The notes below the pieces were generated by a model, which saw only the letters and a list, made by a program, of their open reading frames with translations, was not told where the DNA came from and made no database searches. This document shows, piece by piece, positions 37,355 to 44,697 of a DNA stretch of 64,000 nt. Position numbers and translations under genes: made by a program. The DNA is taken from assembly GCF_040546815.1 (NCBI RefSeq), contig NZ_JBEPOO010000001.1:1426001-1490000 (forward strand). The letters run 5' to 3'. Every line of letters starts with the position of its first letter. The first letter of the stretch is position 1. Origin of the DNA: Devosia sp. 2618 (GTDB lineage: Bacteria > Pseudomonadota > Alphaproteobacteria > Rhizobiales > Devosiaceae).

Positions 37355-38725
37355 GTGACTGCACGCGTACTGATCGTTGATGATATTCCAACCAATGTCC
37401 GGCTGCTCGAAGCGCGGCTGACTGCGGAATATTATGACGTCGTCACGGCCACATCTGGGCCCGAAGCGCTGGAAATCTGCCAGAATTCGGATGTCGACAT
37501 CGTCCTGCTAGACGTGATGATGCCCGATATGGACGGCTTTGAAGTGTGCCGCCGTCTCAAGGCGAACCCCAAAACCCATCATGTGCCAGTCCTGATGGTC
37601 ACCGCGCTCGATCAGCCATCTGATCGGGTGAAGGGCCTGGAAGTGGGCGCCGACGATTTCCTGACCAAGCCGGTCGATGACATGCAGCTAATGGCGCGTG
37701 TCAAAAGCCTGGTGCGTCTCAAGTCCCTCACCGACGAACTGCGCGCCCGCGCCATGACCGGCCAGCAGATCGCCATCGAGGACGCCATCCGCGCGATGGA
37801 CAATATCAACACCGCCGGTGGTTCGATTCTCATTGTCGATACCGACCAGCGCCACGCCGAGCGCATCAAGAGTTATCTCACACCTGAACACGATGTGGAT
37901 ATCTTGACCCAGCCGGCCGACGCCGTGTTCCAGGTGACCGGCGCGCATTACGAGCTGGCACTGATCGCGATGTCGCTGACGGACTTCGATCCGCTGCGGG
38001 TTTGCTCGCAGATCCGCACGCTCGAGCATACACGCAATCTGCCGATCATTCTGATGGCCGACGAGGGGGACAAGCCGCGCGTGGTTCGCGCGTTGGATCT
38101 GGGCGTCAACGATTTCATCAGCCGTCCGGTTGAGCGCAATGAGCTGGCCGCACGCGTCCGCACGCAGATTCGCCGGCAGCGCTATGCGCTCGAGCTGCGC
38201 CAAAGCGTCAACAATACCATGGCGTTGGCCGTGACCGACGACATGACTGGCCTCTACAACCGTCGCTATTTTGACCGGCACCTCGGTGTGATGCTGAGCA
38301 AGGCACAGAGCCAGGAGCGCGACATGGCGCTGATGATTCTGGACATTGATCACTTCAAGTCGGTCAACGACACCTATGGCCACGATATCGGCGATGCGGT
38401 GCTCAAGGAATTTGCCGCACGGCTCAAGCGCAACATTCGCGGCATTGATCTGGCGTGCAGATTCGGCGGCGAGGAGTTCGTGGTGCTGATGCCCGATACC
38501 GACTACCAGCAGGCGGAAATGGTGGCCGAGCGGGTGCGGCAGTCGATCTCTGACCGTTCCTTTGAGGTCAATGCAGTGCGGCCGCTGTCGGTCACAGTGT
38601 CCGCTGGTGTGACGCTCAACGAGAGCGCAACCGATACGCCGGAATCGCTGATCAAGCGCGCCGACGTGGCTCTCTATCGCGCCAAGCGCGAGGGTCGAAA
38701 CCGGGTGGTTTTCGACGCGGCATAA
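37355..38725 (+). CDS. pleD: Response regulator diguanylate cyclase PleD
   Basis: 456 residues: receiver domain 1 (about 1-120, phospho-acceptor Asp53 in LLDVMMPDMDG), a second, degenerate receiver-like adaptor (about 150-275), and a GGDEF domain with catalytic GGEEF at 371-375. The inhibitory I-site RGID (RxxD) lies at 362-365, five residues ahead, so product feedback is expected. It makes c-di-GMP at the pole to drive the motile-to-sessile switch. It starts at a GTG. Same operon direction as divK. Confidence 0.95.
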   Translation: MTARVLIVDDIPTNVRLLEARLTAEYYDVVTATSGPEALEICQNSDVDIVLLDVMMPDMDGFEVCRRLKANPKTHHVPVLMVTALDQPSDRVKGLEVGADDFLTKPVDDMQLMARVKSLVRLKSLTDELRARAMTGQQIAIEDAIRAMDNINTAGGSILIVDTDQRHAERIKSYLTPEHDVDILTQPADAVFQVTGAHYELALIAMSLTDFDPLRVCSQIRTLEHTRNLPIILMADEGDKPRVVRALDLGVNDFISRPVERNELAARVRTQIRRQRYALELRQSVNNTMALAVTDDMTGLYNRRYFDRHLGVMLSKAQSQERDMALMILDIDHFKSVNDTYGHDIGDAVLKEFAARLKRNIRGIDLACRFGGEEFVVLMPDTDYQQAEMVAERVRQSISDRSFEVNAVRPLSVTVSAGVTLNESATDTPESLIKRADVALYRAKREGRNRVVFDAA

Positions 38726-38736
38726 ATCCTGCGCAA

Positions 38737-38765
38737 TTGGATGCGTTAGGGTTATCTGTTATAAT
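38737..38765 (+). promoter_or_regulatory. Promoter-like site ahead of the candidate ncRNA
   Basis: TTGGAT at 38737-38742, a 17-bp spacer, then a perfect TATAAT at 38760-38765. The surrounding DNA is AT-rich, unlike its flanks. A transcript would start near 38772, just before the first hairpin. Confidence 0.5.
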
Positions 38766-38771
38766 TAACAA

Positions 38772-38977
38772 TGCTTTACCAGGCGGAGACGCCGGGAAAT
38801 CCTTGAGTTTTTGAGGCTGAGGCGTAGGTTGCCCTCAACACCACGGCGCTGCCCGACAGGGCGGCAGTCGACGGTTCCCTACGGCTTCTCTCAGGTCCGC
38901 CGCAACTCCTGAGTCCCGTAGGGCGGTTGGTCCGGACGCGGACAGAGTGGCCTCTTCGACATGCCGCTCCGGACCAG
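38772..38977 (+). ncRNA. Candidate structured RNA, possibly 6S-like
   Basis: About 200 nt with many complementary segments. There is a GAGA tetraloop hairpin (GGCG 38782-38785 / CGCC 38790-38793), and the pairs CGGGA 38793-38797 / TCCCG 38914-38918, CTGAG 38817-38821 / CTCAG 38890-38894 and CGTAGG 38823-38828 / CCTACG 38878-38883. An inner CTGCC/GGCAG hairpin lies at 38849-38867. These nest into one long rod with a central open region, reminiscent of 6S RNA. An alternative local hairpin (CCCTACGG / CCGTAGGG with inner CTCAGG / CCTGAG, 38877-38923) competes with it. A 9-bp hairpin TGGTCCGGA / TCCGGACCA (38928-38976) closes the 3' side. No Rfam match was tested, and conserved 6S bases were not confirmed. 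Confidence 0.4.
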
Positions 38978-39061
38978 CCACTCATCACCGCTTTGACGCC
39001 GAATTGGCTAACACATTGTTAGCATCGAGTGTCACCAGTTTCCCGCTCCCGTCACAGAGCA

Positions 39062-39095
39062 ACAAAAAACCCCGCATCGATGATGCGGGGTTTTT
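39062..39095. terminator. Bidirectional terminator of rpmG (and of the candidate ncRNA)
   Basis: A 10-bp stem ACCCCGCATC (39069-39078) / GATGCGGGGT (39082-39091) with a 3-nt loop. A-tract AAAAAA on the left and TTTTT on the right give a T-run in both directions. Confidence 0.92.
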
Positions 39096-39121
39096 CGATT
39101 TCGTATCGAGAAGGCGCCAGA

Positions 39122-39289
39122 TTACTTGATCTTGGCTTCCTTGAACTCGACGTGCTTGCGCACAACCGGATCGTACTTGTTGTACGAGAGCTTCTCGGTC
39201 TGGGTGCGGGCGTTCTTCTTGGTGACGTAGTAATAGCCAGTATCAGCCGTCGACACGAGCTTGATCTTGACGGAAGCGGCTTTGGCCAT
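39122..39289 (-). CDS. rpmG: 50S ribosomal protein L33
   Basis: A 55-residue protein of the large ribosomal subunit. The translation begins [18 protein letters not shown] and continues [18 protein letters not shown] to KEAKIK. It is the Cys-less form without the zinc CxxC pairs, so independent of zinc supply. AGGA lies 8 bases before the ATG. A TTGACA promoter lies just upstream and a strong terminator follows at 39095-39062, so it is probably a monocistronic unit. Confidence 0.96.
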   Translation of the reverse strand: MAKAASVKIKLVSTADTGYYYVTKKNARTQTEKLSYNKYDPVVRKHVEFKEAKIK

Positions 39290-39348
39290 TTGTCAGTCCT
39301 CATAAAAGCGAAGGCGCCGCGGATTCCCCGGCGCCGGAATTTGGGCGC

Positions 39349-39376
39349 AAACTACGGATTTGCGCTCGAATGTCAA
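39349..39376 (-). promoter_or_regulatory. Promoter of rpmG
   Basis: On the minus strand, TTGACA (39376-39371) perfectly matches the -35 box. TAGTTT (39354-39349) follows after a 16-bp spacer as a weak -10. A GGCGCCG/CGGCGCC hairpin (about 39312-39336) lies between the promoter and the gene, within its leader. Confidence 0.45.
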
Positions 39377-39382
39377 GCCAGA

Positions 39383-39784
39383 TCAGTCGATCTGGCCGGT
39401 ACCGAAGCCATACATGTGGTTGGCCCACTGCAGGCCGACGATCGAACCCTTGATCGAGGGCAGCATTGCCAGCGGCATGATCACGGCCAGCGGCACCATG
39501 GTGTAGAGGTAGGTCAGCGGATTGACGTGCCAGACCATTTCCATGTGCATCATGACAAGGATCAGGATGTGGCCGACAATGGTGATGGCAATGTATGGCG
39601 GGAAGTCATCTGCGCGGTGCAGATTGAGCTGTTCGCCACAGACCGAGCAATTATCAGCAACCTTGAGGTAGGCGCGGAACATCTTGCCCTGGCCACAGTG
39701 CGGGCACTTGCAAAGAGTGCCTCTCCACATCGCCTGACCGACGCTGCGCCTTTCGAGTTGCTTGGCCTTGCCTTCCATCTTCAT
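39383..39784 (-). CDS. DUF983 family membrane protein
   Basis: 133 residues: an N-terminal zinc-ribbon-like part with CKCPHCGQGKMF and CSVCGEQL (Cys pairs around residues 26-29 and 46-49), then two to three membrane helices (IAITIVGHILILVMMHMEM and YTMVPLAVIMPLAMLPSI). The RADDFPPYIAI motif is the DUF983 hallmark. The ATG shares one base with the rnr stop (TGATG). A Met six bases later has better spacing (8) from AGAGG and may be the true start. Function unknown; in this order it stands between rnr and rpmG. Confidence 0.88.
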   Translation of the reverse strand: MKMEGKAKQLERRSVGQAMWRGTLCKCPHCGQGKMFRAYLKVADNCSVCGEQLNLHRADDFPPYIAITIVGHILILVMMHMEMVWHVNPLTYLYTMVPLAVIMPLAMLPSIKGSIVGLQWANHMYGFGTGQID

Positions 39785-42063
39785 CACCTCTTTTTGCGGC
39801 CCTTGGGGCCATACGACCTAGATGGGCGCTTTGAGCTGCGGCGACCAGATGACGGATTGCCGCGTGTGCCTTCGGACAGCAGCTCAAACCGCAGCGCCCC
39901 GGCAACCGGAGCGGCTTCGAGTAGCCGGACGGTTACGCGATCGCCGAGGGTGAACTTTTCGCCCGTGCGCTCGCCAATCATGGCCTGCTGGTCTTCGGTG
40001 TAGCGATAATAATCTTCGCCTAGCGTCGAGGCCGGGATGAAGCCATCGGCGCCGGTCTCGAGCAGCCTGACGAAGAGGCCCGAGCGGGTGACGCCAGAAA
40101 TGCGGCCCTGGAAGTTGGCGCCGATCTTGGTGGCGAGGAACTGGGCCAGCAGACGGTCTGAGGTTTCGCGCTCGGCCATCATGGCGCGGCGTTCGGTGGC
40201 CGAGATGTGCTGGGCGATGCCCTGCAGCTTGACCGCTTCGTTTTCGGTCAGCCCGTCGTCGCCAAAGCCGAGTGCCCTGATCAGCGCCCGGTGGACGATG
40301 AGATCGGCATAGCGGCGGATCGGCGAGGTGAAGTGGGCATAGCGCTGCAGGTTGAGGCCGAAATGGCCGATATTGACGTTGTCGTAGATCGCCTGCGCCT
40401 GACTGCGCAGCACCATCTCGCTGACCTGCTCGATATTGCCGGCCTTGCGGGCCTGGCCGAGAATGCCATTGAAATCGCTGGCGCGGACGGCGTCGGACTT
40501 CTTAATCGAAATATCGAGCGAACCGAGGAAATCGCGCAGGGCCTGCAGTTTCTCGGACGATGGAACATCGTGGACGCGATAGAGCAGGGGCGTGTTTTTT
40601 TCTTCGAGCGTTTCGGCGGCCGCAACGTTGGCCGCGATCATCATTTCTTCGATCAGCCGATGGGCGTCGAGACGCTCTGGAATCCGGATGTCTTTGACGA
40701 GGCCCTTGTCGTCGAGCACGATCTTGCGCTCGGGAAGGTCGAGGTCGAGCGGTCCACGCTGATCACGAGCCTTCGCCATGACCGCGTAAGCGGCATAGAG
40801 CGGCTTGAGGATAGGGGCGAGGAGCGGACCCGTCTTGTCGTCGGGATTGCCGTCCACGGCCTCCTGAGCCTGTTGGTAGCTCAGCTTGGCGGCCGAGCGC
40901 ATCAGGATTCGATGGAAGCTGTGGCTGCGCTTGCGGCCATCGGCGCCATAGACCATGCGGACGGCGAGCGCCGCGCGCGGTTCGCCTTCCTTGAGCGAGC
41001 ACAGCTCGTTTGAAATGCGCTCGGGCAGCATGGGGACGACACGGTCGGGGAAATAGACCGAGTTGCCGCGAAGGTAAGCTTCGCGATCCAGCGGGGTGCC
41101 GGGGCGCACATAGGCGGCGACGTCGGCGATGGCGACGGTGACGATATGGCCGCCTTCATTGGCGGCGTCTTTGTCCGGTTCGGCATAGACCGCGTCGTCG
41201 TGGTCCTTGGCATCGAACGGGTCGATGGTGATGAGCGGCACGTCGCGCCAGTCTTCACGGCCCTTGAGGGTCGCTTCCCTGGCCTCTTCGGCTTCGCGGA
41301 TCACCGATTGCGGGAAGGTATAGGGGATTTCGAGGTTGTGGATGGCGATGAGGCTAACCGCGCCTTCCGACATCGGATTGCCGATGACGGCGGTGACCTT
41401 GGCGCGTGGAATCATCAGGCGGCCGGAGAGTTTGACCTCGACTTCGACGAGATCGCCTTCGGCAGCGGTGAGCAAATCCCCAAGCGGGATGCGCATTTCC
41501 TTTTGCTTGCGGTCGACCGGAATGAGGCGGGCGCCGTCTTCGTCCATGCGGACAATGCCGATCTGGCCGCGACGCGGCTTGTCGAGAATCTTCATTGCCT
41601 TGGCGGTGTAGAACGGCACTTCGGCGTCGCCGGCATCGATGCGGGCCAGAATACGATCGCCGGGCGCCGGCACGACGCGGGCGTCGCGGCCACCGAGCAC
41701 GAGGACGCGGGGCTTTTCGCCTTCTTCGTCATTCCACTGCGATGGGAAAGCATGCAGGTGATCGGGATCGGCGTCGCTCGGAATATCGAGCACGGTCACA
41801 AGGGGTAGGGCAGCGGTGCGGCGCAGCGCCTTGCGGGTGCGCGTGATGACGCCTTCACCCTCAAGCTCGGCGAGCATGGCCTTGAACGGCCGCCGCATAT
41901 CGCCGCGAATGCCGAACACCTTTGCAAGATCGCGCTTGCCCTTGATGTCGGACTGCTGGGCGAGTGCTTCGAGCAACTGTTCGCGGGTGGGAAGAGTATC
42001 GGCGCGCGGTGTCGTGGCGCGACGTGGGCCGGATGTGTTTTTTGGTTTTGTTGGCTTGGCCAT
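39784..42063 (-). CDS. rnr: Ribonuclease R
   Basis: A 759-residue processive 3'-5' exoribonuclease of the RNB family that degrades structured RNA. It has an N-terminal winged-helix-like segment (TREQLLEALAQQSDIKGKRDLAKVFGIRG), cold-shock domains, and the RNB catalytic centre ITIDPFDAKDHDDAVYAE with its Asp cluster. A C-terminal S1 domain (NFQGRISGVTRSGLFVRLLETGADGFIP) is followed by a basic tail ending KGRKKR. The ATG at 42063 is chosen: a 72-residue in-frame extension upstream reads through an intergenic palindromic repeat. Confidence 0.95.
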   Translation of the reverse strand: MAKPTKPKNTSGPRRATTPRADTLPTREQLLEALAQQSDIKGKRDLAKVFGIRGDMRRPFKAMLAELEGEGVITRTRKALRRTAALPLVTVLDIPSDADPDHLHAFPSQWNDEEGEKPRVLVLGGRDARVVPAPGDRILARIDAGDAEVPFYTAKAMKILDKPRRGQIGIVRMDEDGARLIPVDRKQKEMRIPLGDLLTAAEGDLVEVEVKLSGRLMIPRAKVTAVIGNPMSEGAVSLIAIHNLEIPYTFPQSVIREAEEAREATLKGREDWRDVPLITIDPFDAKDHDDAVYAEPDKDAANEGGHIVTVAIADVAAYVRPGTPLDREAYLRGNSVYFPDRVVPMLPERISNELCSLKEGEPRAALAVRMVYGADGRKRSHSFHRILMRSAAKLSYQQAQEAVDGNPDDKTGPLLAPILKPLYAAYAVMAKARDQRGPLDLDLPERKIVLDDKGLVKDIRIPERLDAHRLIEEMMIAANVAAAETLEEKNTPLLYRVHDVPSSEKLQALRDFLGSLDISIKKSDAVRASDFNGILGQARKAGNIEQVSEMVLRSQAQAIYDNVNIGHFGLNLQRYAHFTSPIRRYADLIVHRALIRALGFGDDGLTENEAVKLQGIAQHISATERRAMMAERETSDRLLAQFLATKIGANFQGRISGVTRSGLFVRLLETGADGFIPASTLGEDYYRYTEDQQAMIGERTGEKFTLGDRVTVRLLEAAPVAGALRFELLSEGTRGNPSSGRRSSKRPSRSYGPKGRKKR

Positions 42064-42144
42064 AAGAAATTTTCGTTTGAGTTGATTGATATGTAGGGGA
42101 TGGCGGGCAGTTTGCCAAATTGGGTGGTGGGGCCGGGGGCACGC

Positions 42145-42261
42145 TCTCGTGGTTCGAGGGTCGCTGCGCTCCCACCTCACCATGAGGGCTACTGTTGATG
42201 CGGTGCCAAAGTAGACCTCATGGTGAGGTGCGAGTTCTTCGCTAGCCTCGAACCACGAGGG
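42145..42261. repeat. Palindromic intergenic repeat, family A, copy 1
   Basis: About 117 bp with an outer inverted repeat (near-perfect CCTCGTGGTTCGAGG at the left, CCTCGAACCACGAGG at the right) and an inner one (CACCTCACCATGAGG and CCTCATGGTGAGGTG). The second copy is at 56526-56647. It resembles the small palindromic repeats of rhizobial genomes. It lies between the divergent rnr and dipeptidase genes. Confidence 0.9.
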
Positions 42262-42346
42262 CGTGGCGCTCGATTTCACCCTGCCTCTTGAGGCGCGGGG
42301 TGGGAGGGGGTTCTATCGGCGCTCTGATAGTGAGACTGATTCCCCC

Positions 42347-43390
42347 ATGACCATTCCCTTCTTTGACGGCCACAATGACACGCTATTGCGACTGCTTGGC
42401 GTAGAGGGGCCCGACAAGGATCGCGCCTTTATCGAGGGTGGCGTGGGTGGGCACATTGATCTGCCCAAGGCGAAGGCTGCGGGCATGGCGGGCGGGTTTT
42501 TCGCGATGTTTCCGCCGCCGCTGAAGGGAACTTTGGCGAGCGTGTCGGGGAGTTCGGCGCTCGATCCCAACCTCCCGCCGGAGCTGGCGCAGAGCGATGC
42601 GCTGACACCCACAAACGGCATGGCGTCGATAATGTTCCGCCTGAAACGCGCTGGCGCTTTGGCCGTGTGCCGGACGGCGGCCGAGGTGCGCGCCGCGACT
42701 GCTGCGGGCACGCTGGCGGCGATATTCCATATCGAGGGGGCCGAGGCCATCGACACCGACTTCCGGTCGCTGGACGTGCTTTATGCGGCGGGGCTCCGCT
42801 CGGTCGGCATCGTCTGGAGCCGGGCCAATGCGTTCGGTACCGGCGTTCCGTTCCGTCACAATGTCGATCCCGACATTGGCCCTGGGCTGACCGATGCCGG
42901 CAAGGAGCTGGTGCGTGTCAGCAATCGTCTGGGCGTGATGATCGACCTGTCGCATCTCAATGCGGCGGGTTTCCGCGATGTGGCGGCAATCAGCGACAAG
43001 CCGCTGGTCGCCACGCACTCCAACGTCCACGCCATCAGCCCGCATGCGCGCAATCTGGTGGATTGGCAGCTGGCCGCCATCCGCGAGAGTGGCGGTATCG
43101 TCGGGCTGAACTTTGCCACCGGCTTTTTGCGCCCCGATGGCAAGTTTGTTGCCGATACCGAACTCGACCTGATGGTGCGCCATGTCGATGCGCTGGTGGA
43201 GGCACTGGGCGAGGATGGCGTGGCGCTGGGCAGCGATTTCGACGGGGCTCAGGTGCCGACGGTGATCGGCGACGTCACCGGCGTGCCAAAGCTGCTGCAG
43301 GCGCTGCTCGACAAGGGTTATGGCGAGGCGCTGGTGCGCAAGATCGCCATGGGCAACTGGCTTTCGATGATCGAACGGACCATCGGCTAG
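42347..43390 (+). CDS. Membrane dipeptidase family protein (peptidase M19)
   Basis: A 347-residue zinc dipeptidase of the renal dipeptidase family. The first metal site HND is at His9-Asp11 in FFDGHNDTLLRL, the bridging Glu in FHIEGAEAI, and the His ligands in DLSHLNAAGF and THSNVHAI, with GSDFDGA near the C-terminus. It has no signal peptide, so probably cytosolic. Substrates range from dipeptides to cyclic or D-containing ones and cannot be told here. The start at 42347 fits the family N-terminus although no ribosome site is seen. Confidence 0.92.
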   Translation: MTIPFFDGHNDTLLRLLGVEGPDKDRAFIEGGVGGHIDLPKAKAAGMAGGFFAMFPPPLKGTLASVSGSSALDPNLPPELAQSDALTPTNGMASIMFRLKRAGALAVCRTAAEVRAATAAGTLAAIFHIEGAEAIDTDFRSLDVLYAAGLRSVGIVWSRANAFGTGVPFRHNVDPDIGPGLTDAGKELVRVSNRLGVMIDLSHLNAAGFRDVAAISDKPLVATHSNVHAISPHARNLVDWQLAAIRESGGIVGLNFATGFLRPDGKFVADTELDLMVRHVDALVEALGEDGVALGSDFDGAQVPTVIGDVTGVPKLLQALLDKGYGEALVRKIAMGNWLSMIERTIG

Positions 43391-43562
43391 CGCGGCGGGG
43401 CGTCAAGCCCTGCCAAAGGACTAGCGCATAACATTGGCTTGACCAAACAAGCCATTGAAACGCCTCAAACTGCGGCGATCTGGGGGGCGAGCGCAAGCTC
43501 GTTTCGTTTTCACCAATGTTACAGCTTCCGATCCGTGAGGTCGCGAAGCCAGGAGGTTTTTC
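43391..43562 (+). promoter_or_regulatory. Leader region of the small zinc-ribbon ORF
   Basis: It contains an inverted repeat TGGCTTG-N6-CAAGCCA (43435-43454) that overlaps a -35-like CTTGACC, a GAGC-GCAA-GCTC hairpin near 43490, and the strong ribosome site AGGAGG at 43551-43556. No gene is seen in it. Confidence 0.4.
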
Positions 43563-43748
43563 ATGCCCGCCCTTAGGCTCTGTCAGTCATGCGCTGGACC
43601 CCGGCCACGTGCCGCCGTTCGTTGCCCATGGTGTTTGGCAAGCTACGAAGCGCCACGTCGCGTTCCCGAACACCTGTTTGCGGCCGCTGACGGCGAGAAA
43701 GGCATGGAAACCCAAGGCCGACCATCACCTGCGCGTCTGCACGTCTAG
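43563..43748 (+). CDS. Small putative zinc-ribbon protein
   Basis: A 61-residue open frame with a perfect AGGAGG site 6 bases before the ATG. Its N-terminal third has two Cys pairs, Cys7-x2-Cys10 and Cys21-x2-Cys24, spaced like a treble-clef or zinc-ribbon knuckle (LCQSCAG and RCPWCLA). The remainder is Arg/Pro/Ala-rich without further motifs. It has its own terminator 130 bp downstream. I do not recognise the family. The region is also rich in inverted repeats, so it could instead be a structured RNA with a fortuitous frame. Confidence 0.45.
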   Translation: MPALRLCQSCAGPRPRAAVRCPWCLASYEAPRRVPEHLFAAADGEKGMETQGRPSPARLHV

Positions 43749-43875
43749 CCAGACCAAAGGCCCATCGCCTTGGCAGTCGTTTTGGCCATGATGGCTGTAG
43801 CGGCGCGTCGGTGACAACCGGCGCGTTGCCAGCCAAAGCGCCGATTAGCCCCGGCGCAGGTTTCCTGAACACTCA
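43749..43875 (+). other. Structured 3' region after the small ORF
   Basis: It holds CGCGTCGGT-GACA-ACCGGCGCG (about 43805-43828), GCGCCG-N8-CGGCGC (about 43840-43858) and an imperfect CCAAAGGC/GCCTTGG pair. These look like consecutive hairpins of one transcript ending at the terminator that follows. Confidence 0.4.
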
Positions 43876-43901
43876 CCCCGGCCTAACAGCCGGGGACTTT
43901 T
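43876..43901 (+). terminator. Intrinsic terminator of the small-ORF transcript
   Basis: CCCCGGC (43876-43882) pairs with GCCGGGG (43889-43895), loop CTAACA, followed by ACTTTTGC. The T-run is on the plus strand only, so it ends a rightward transcript, not the leftward deacetylase gene. Confidence 0.75.
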
Positions 43902-43916
43902 GCGATCAAGCCTGCT

Positions 43917-44618
43917 CTAGCGCAGATCGCCGAGACGAACGAACTGGTAACCGTGCTGTTTCAGGAACAGCAGGCCACGGGCAACGCCGTCGCCGGCGGC
44001 TTTGGTGGGCTGGTTGATATGGGCGATCAGCACGTCGCCGTCCTTGGCCGATTTGACCATGGCTTCGGCCTTGTCAGCTGAGGCCGTCGCGCCGAAATCG
44101 GCGTTGAGCGAAAAGCCCGCAATATTGAAACCAAGCTTGCCGATTTCGTCCATGGCGTCGGGCGTATAGAGTGCGGTGGCGCCACGGAACCAGGTCGGCG
44201 TGGTGCCGAAGGCGGTCTGGATCGCCTGTGAGCCGCCGAGCACTTCGTCATCCACCGCAACCAGAGTACCCGCCGGCGTGATGCCATAGGGTTTTTCGGT
44301 GCCGGTTACGGCCGGCACGTGATTGCGGCCGTGGTTTTCGATGTCGAACAGATCGGGGTGCTTGGCGATAACCGCAATGGTTTCGGGATTGTTGTGCAGC
44401 CAGCGCTCGGTGACGAACAGCGTAACCGGGATTTTTTCGGTCAGCAGCAGATTGAGAATGCGTGTGTCGATGCTGCCCATACAGGCGTCGAGCGTGATGG
44501 CGACGCGCGGGCCGCCATCGGATTTCGACAGGTGCAGCGACGGCTCCTGCCACGGTGCAGCAGAAACTGATCCGATGCCTGCGCAAAGCAGGGCGCAGGC
44601 CAGCAAGAAAGCACGCAT
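43917..44618 (-). CDS. Secreted polysaccharide deacetylase family protein
   Basis: 233 residues with Sec signal MRAFLLACALLCAGIGSVSA. The NodB-fold core is present but modified: motif 1 reads ITLDACMG (Asp44 kept, the second Asp of FDDG replaced), and motif 2 ENHGRNH keeps the metal His pair. Carbohydrate esterase 4 members deacetylate chitin, peptidoglycan or related glycans, so a periplasmic cell-wall role is likely. GAGAGGAA precedes the ATG. It lies downstream of, and codirectional with, topA. Confidence 0.85.
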   Translation of the reverse strand: MRAFLLACALLCAGIGSVSAAPWQEPSLHLSKSDGGPRVAITLDACMGSIDTRILNLLLTEKIPVTLFVTERWLHNNPETIAVIAKHPDLFDIENHGRNHVPAVTGTEKPYGITPAGTLVAVDDEVLGGSQAIQTAFGTTPTWFRGATALYTPDAMDEIGKLGFNIAGFSLNADFGATASADKAEAMVKSAKDGDVLIAHINQPTKAAGDGVARGLLFLKQHGYQFVRLGDLR

Positions 44619-44697
44619 GGATCATTCCTCTCGAACCGAGAGGAGATTTACGCCGCCCAATGGTTTGCGCAAGCCCTGATCGGGCTTGCAGCAATTG

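Larger units (their letters stand above)
38726..39121. other. 396-bp gene-free segment between pleD and rpmG
   Basis: No credible protein gene. It contains a promoter-like TTGGAT-N17-TATAAT (38737-38765), a block of nested inverted repeats (38782-38976) interpreted as a candidate structured RNA, a GCTAACA-CAT-TGTTAGC dyad (39007-39023), and a bidirectional terminator (39062-39095). Confidence 0.7.

Noticed and set aside
38776..38988. 70-codon minus-strand frame in the pleD-rpmG gap
   Set aside because: It translates the inverted-repeat block, lacks a ribosome site and starts with a run of Arg/Gly/Ser; the block is better explained as structured RNA.
42064..42279. 72-residue N-terminal extension of RNase R
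   Set aside because: The extension translates the family A palindromic repeat; the ATG at 42063 gives the family N-terminus.
43516..43872. tmRNA or RNase P RNA in the structured region before the deacetylase
   Set aside because: I looked for a tRNA-like T-arm with CCA, a tag-peptide frame ending in Ala-Ala and the RNase P GAGGAAAGTC core and found none.
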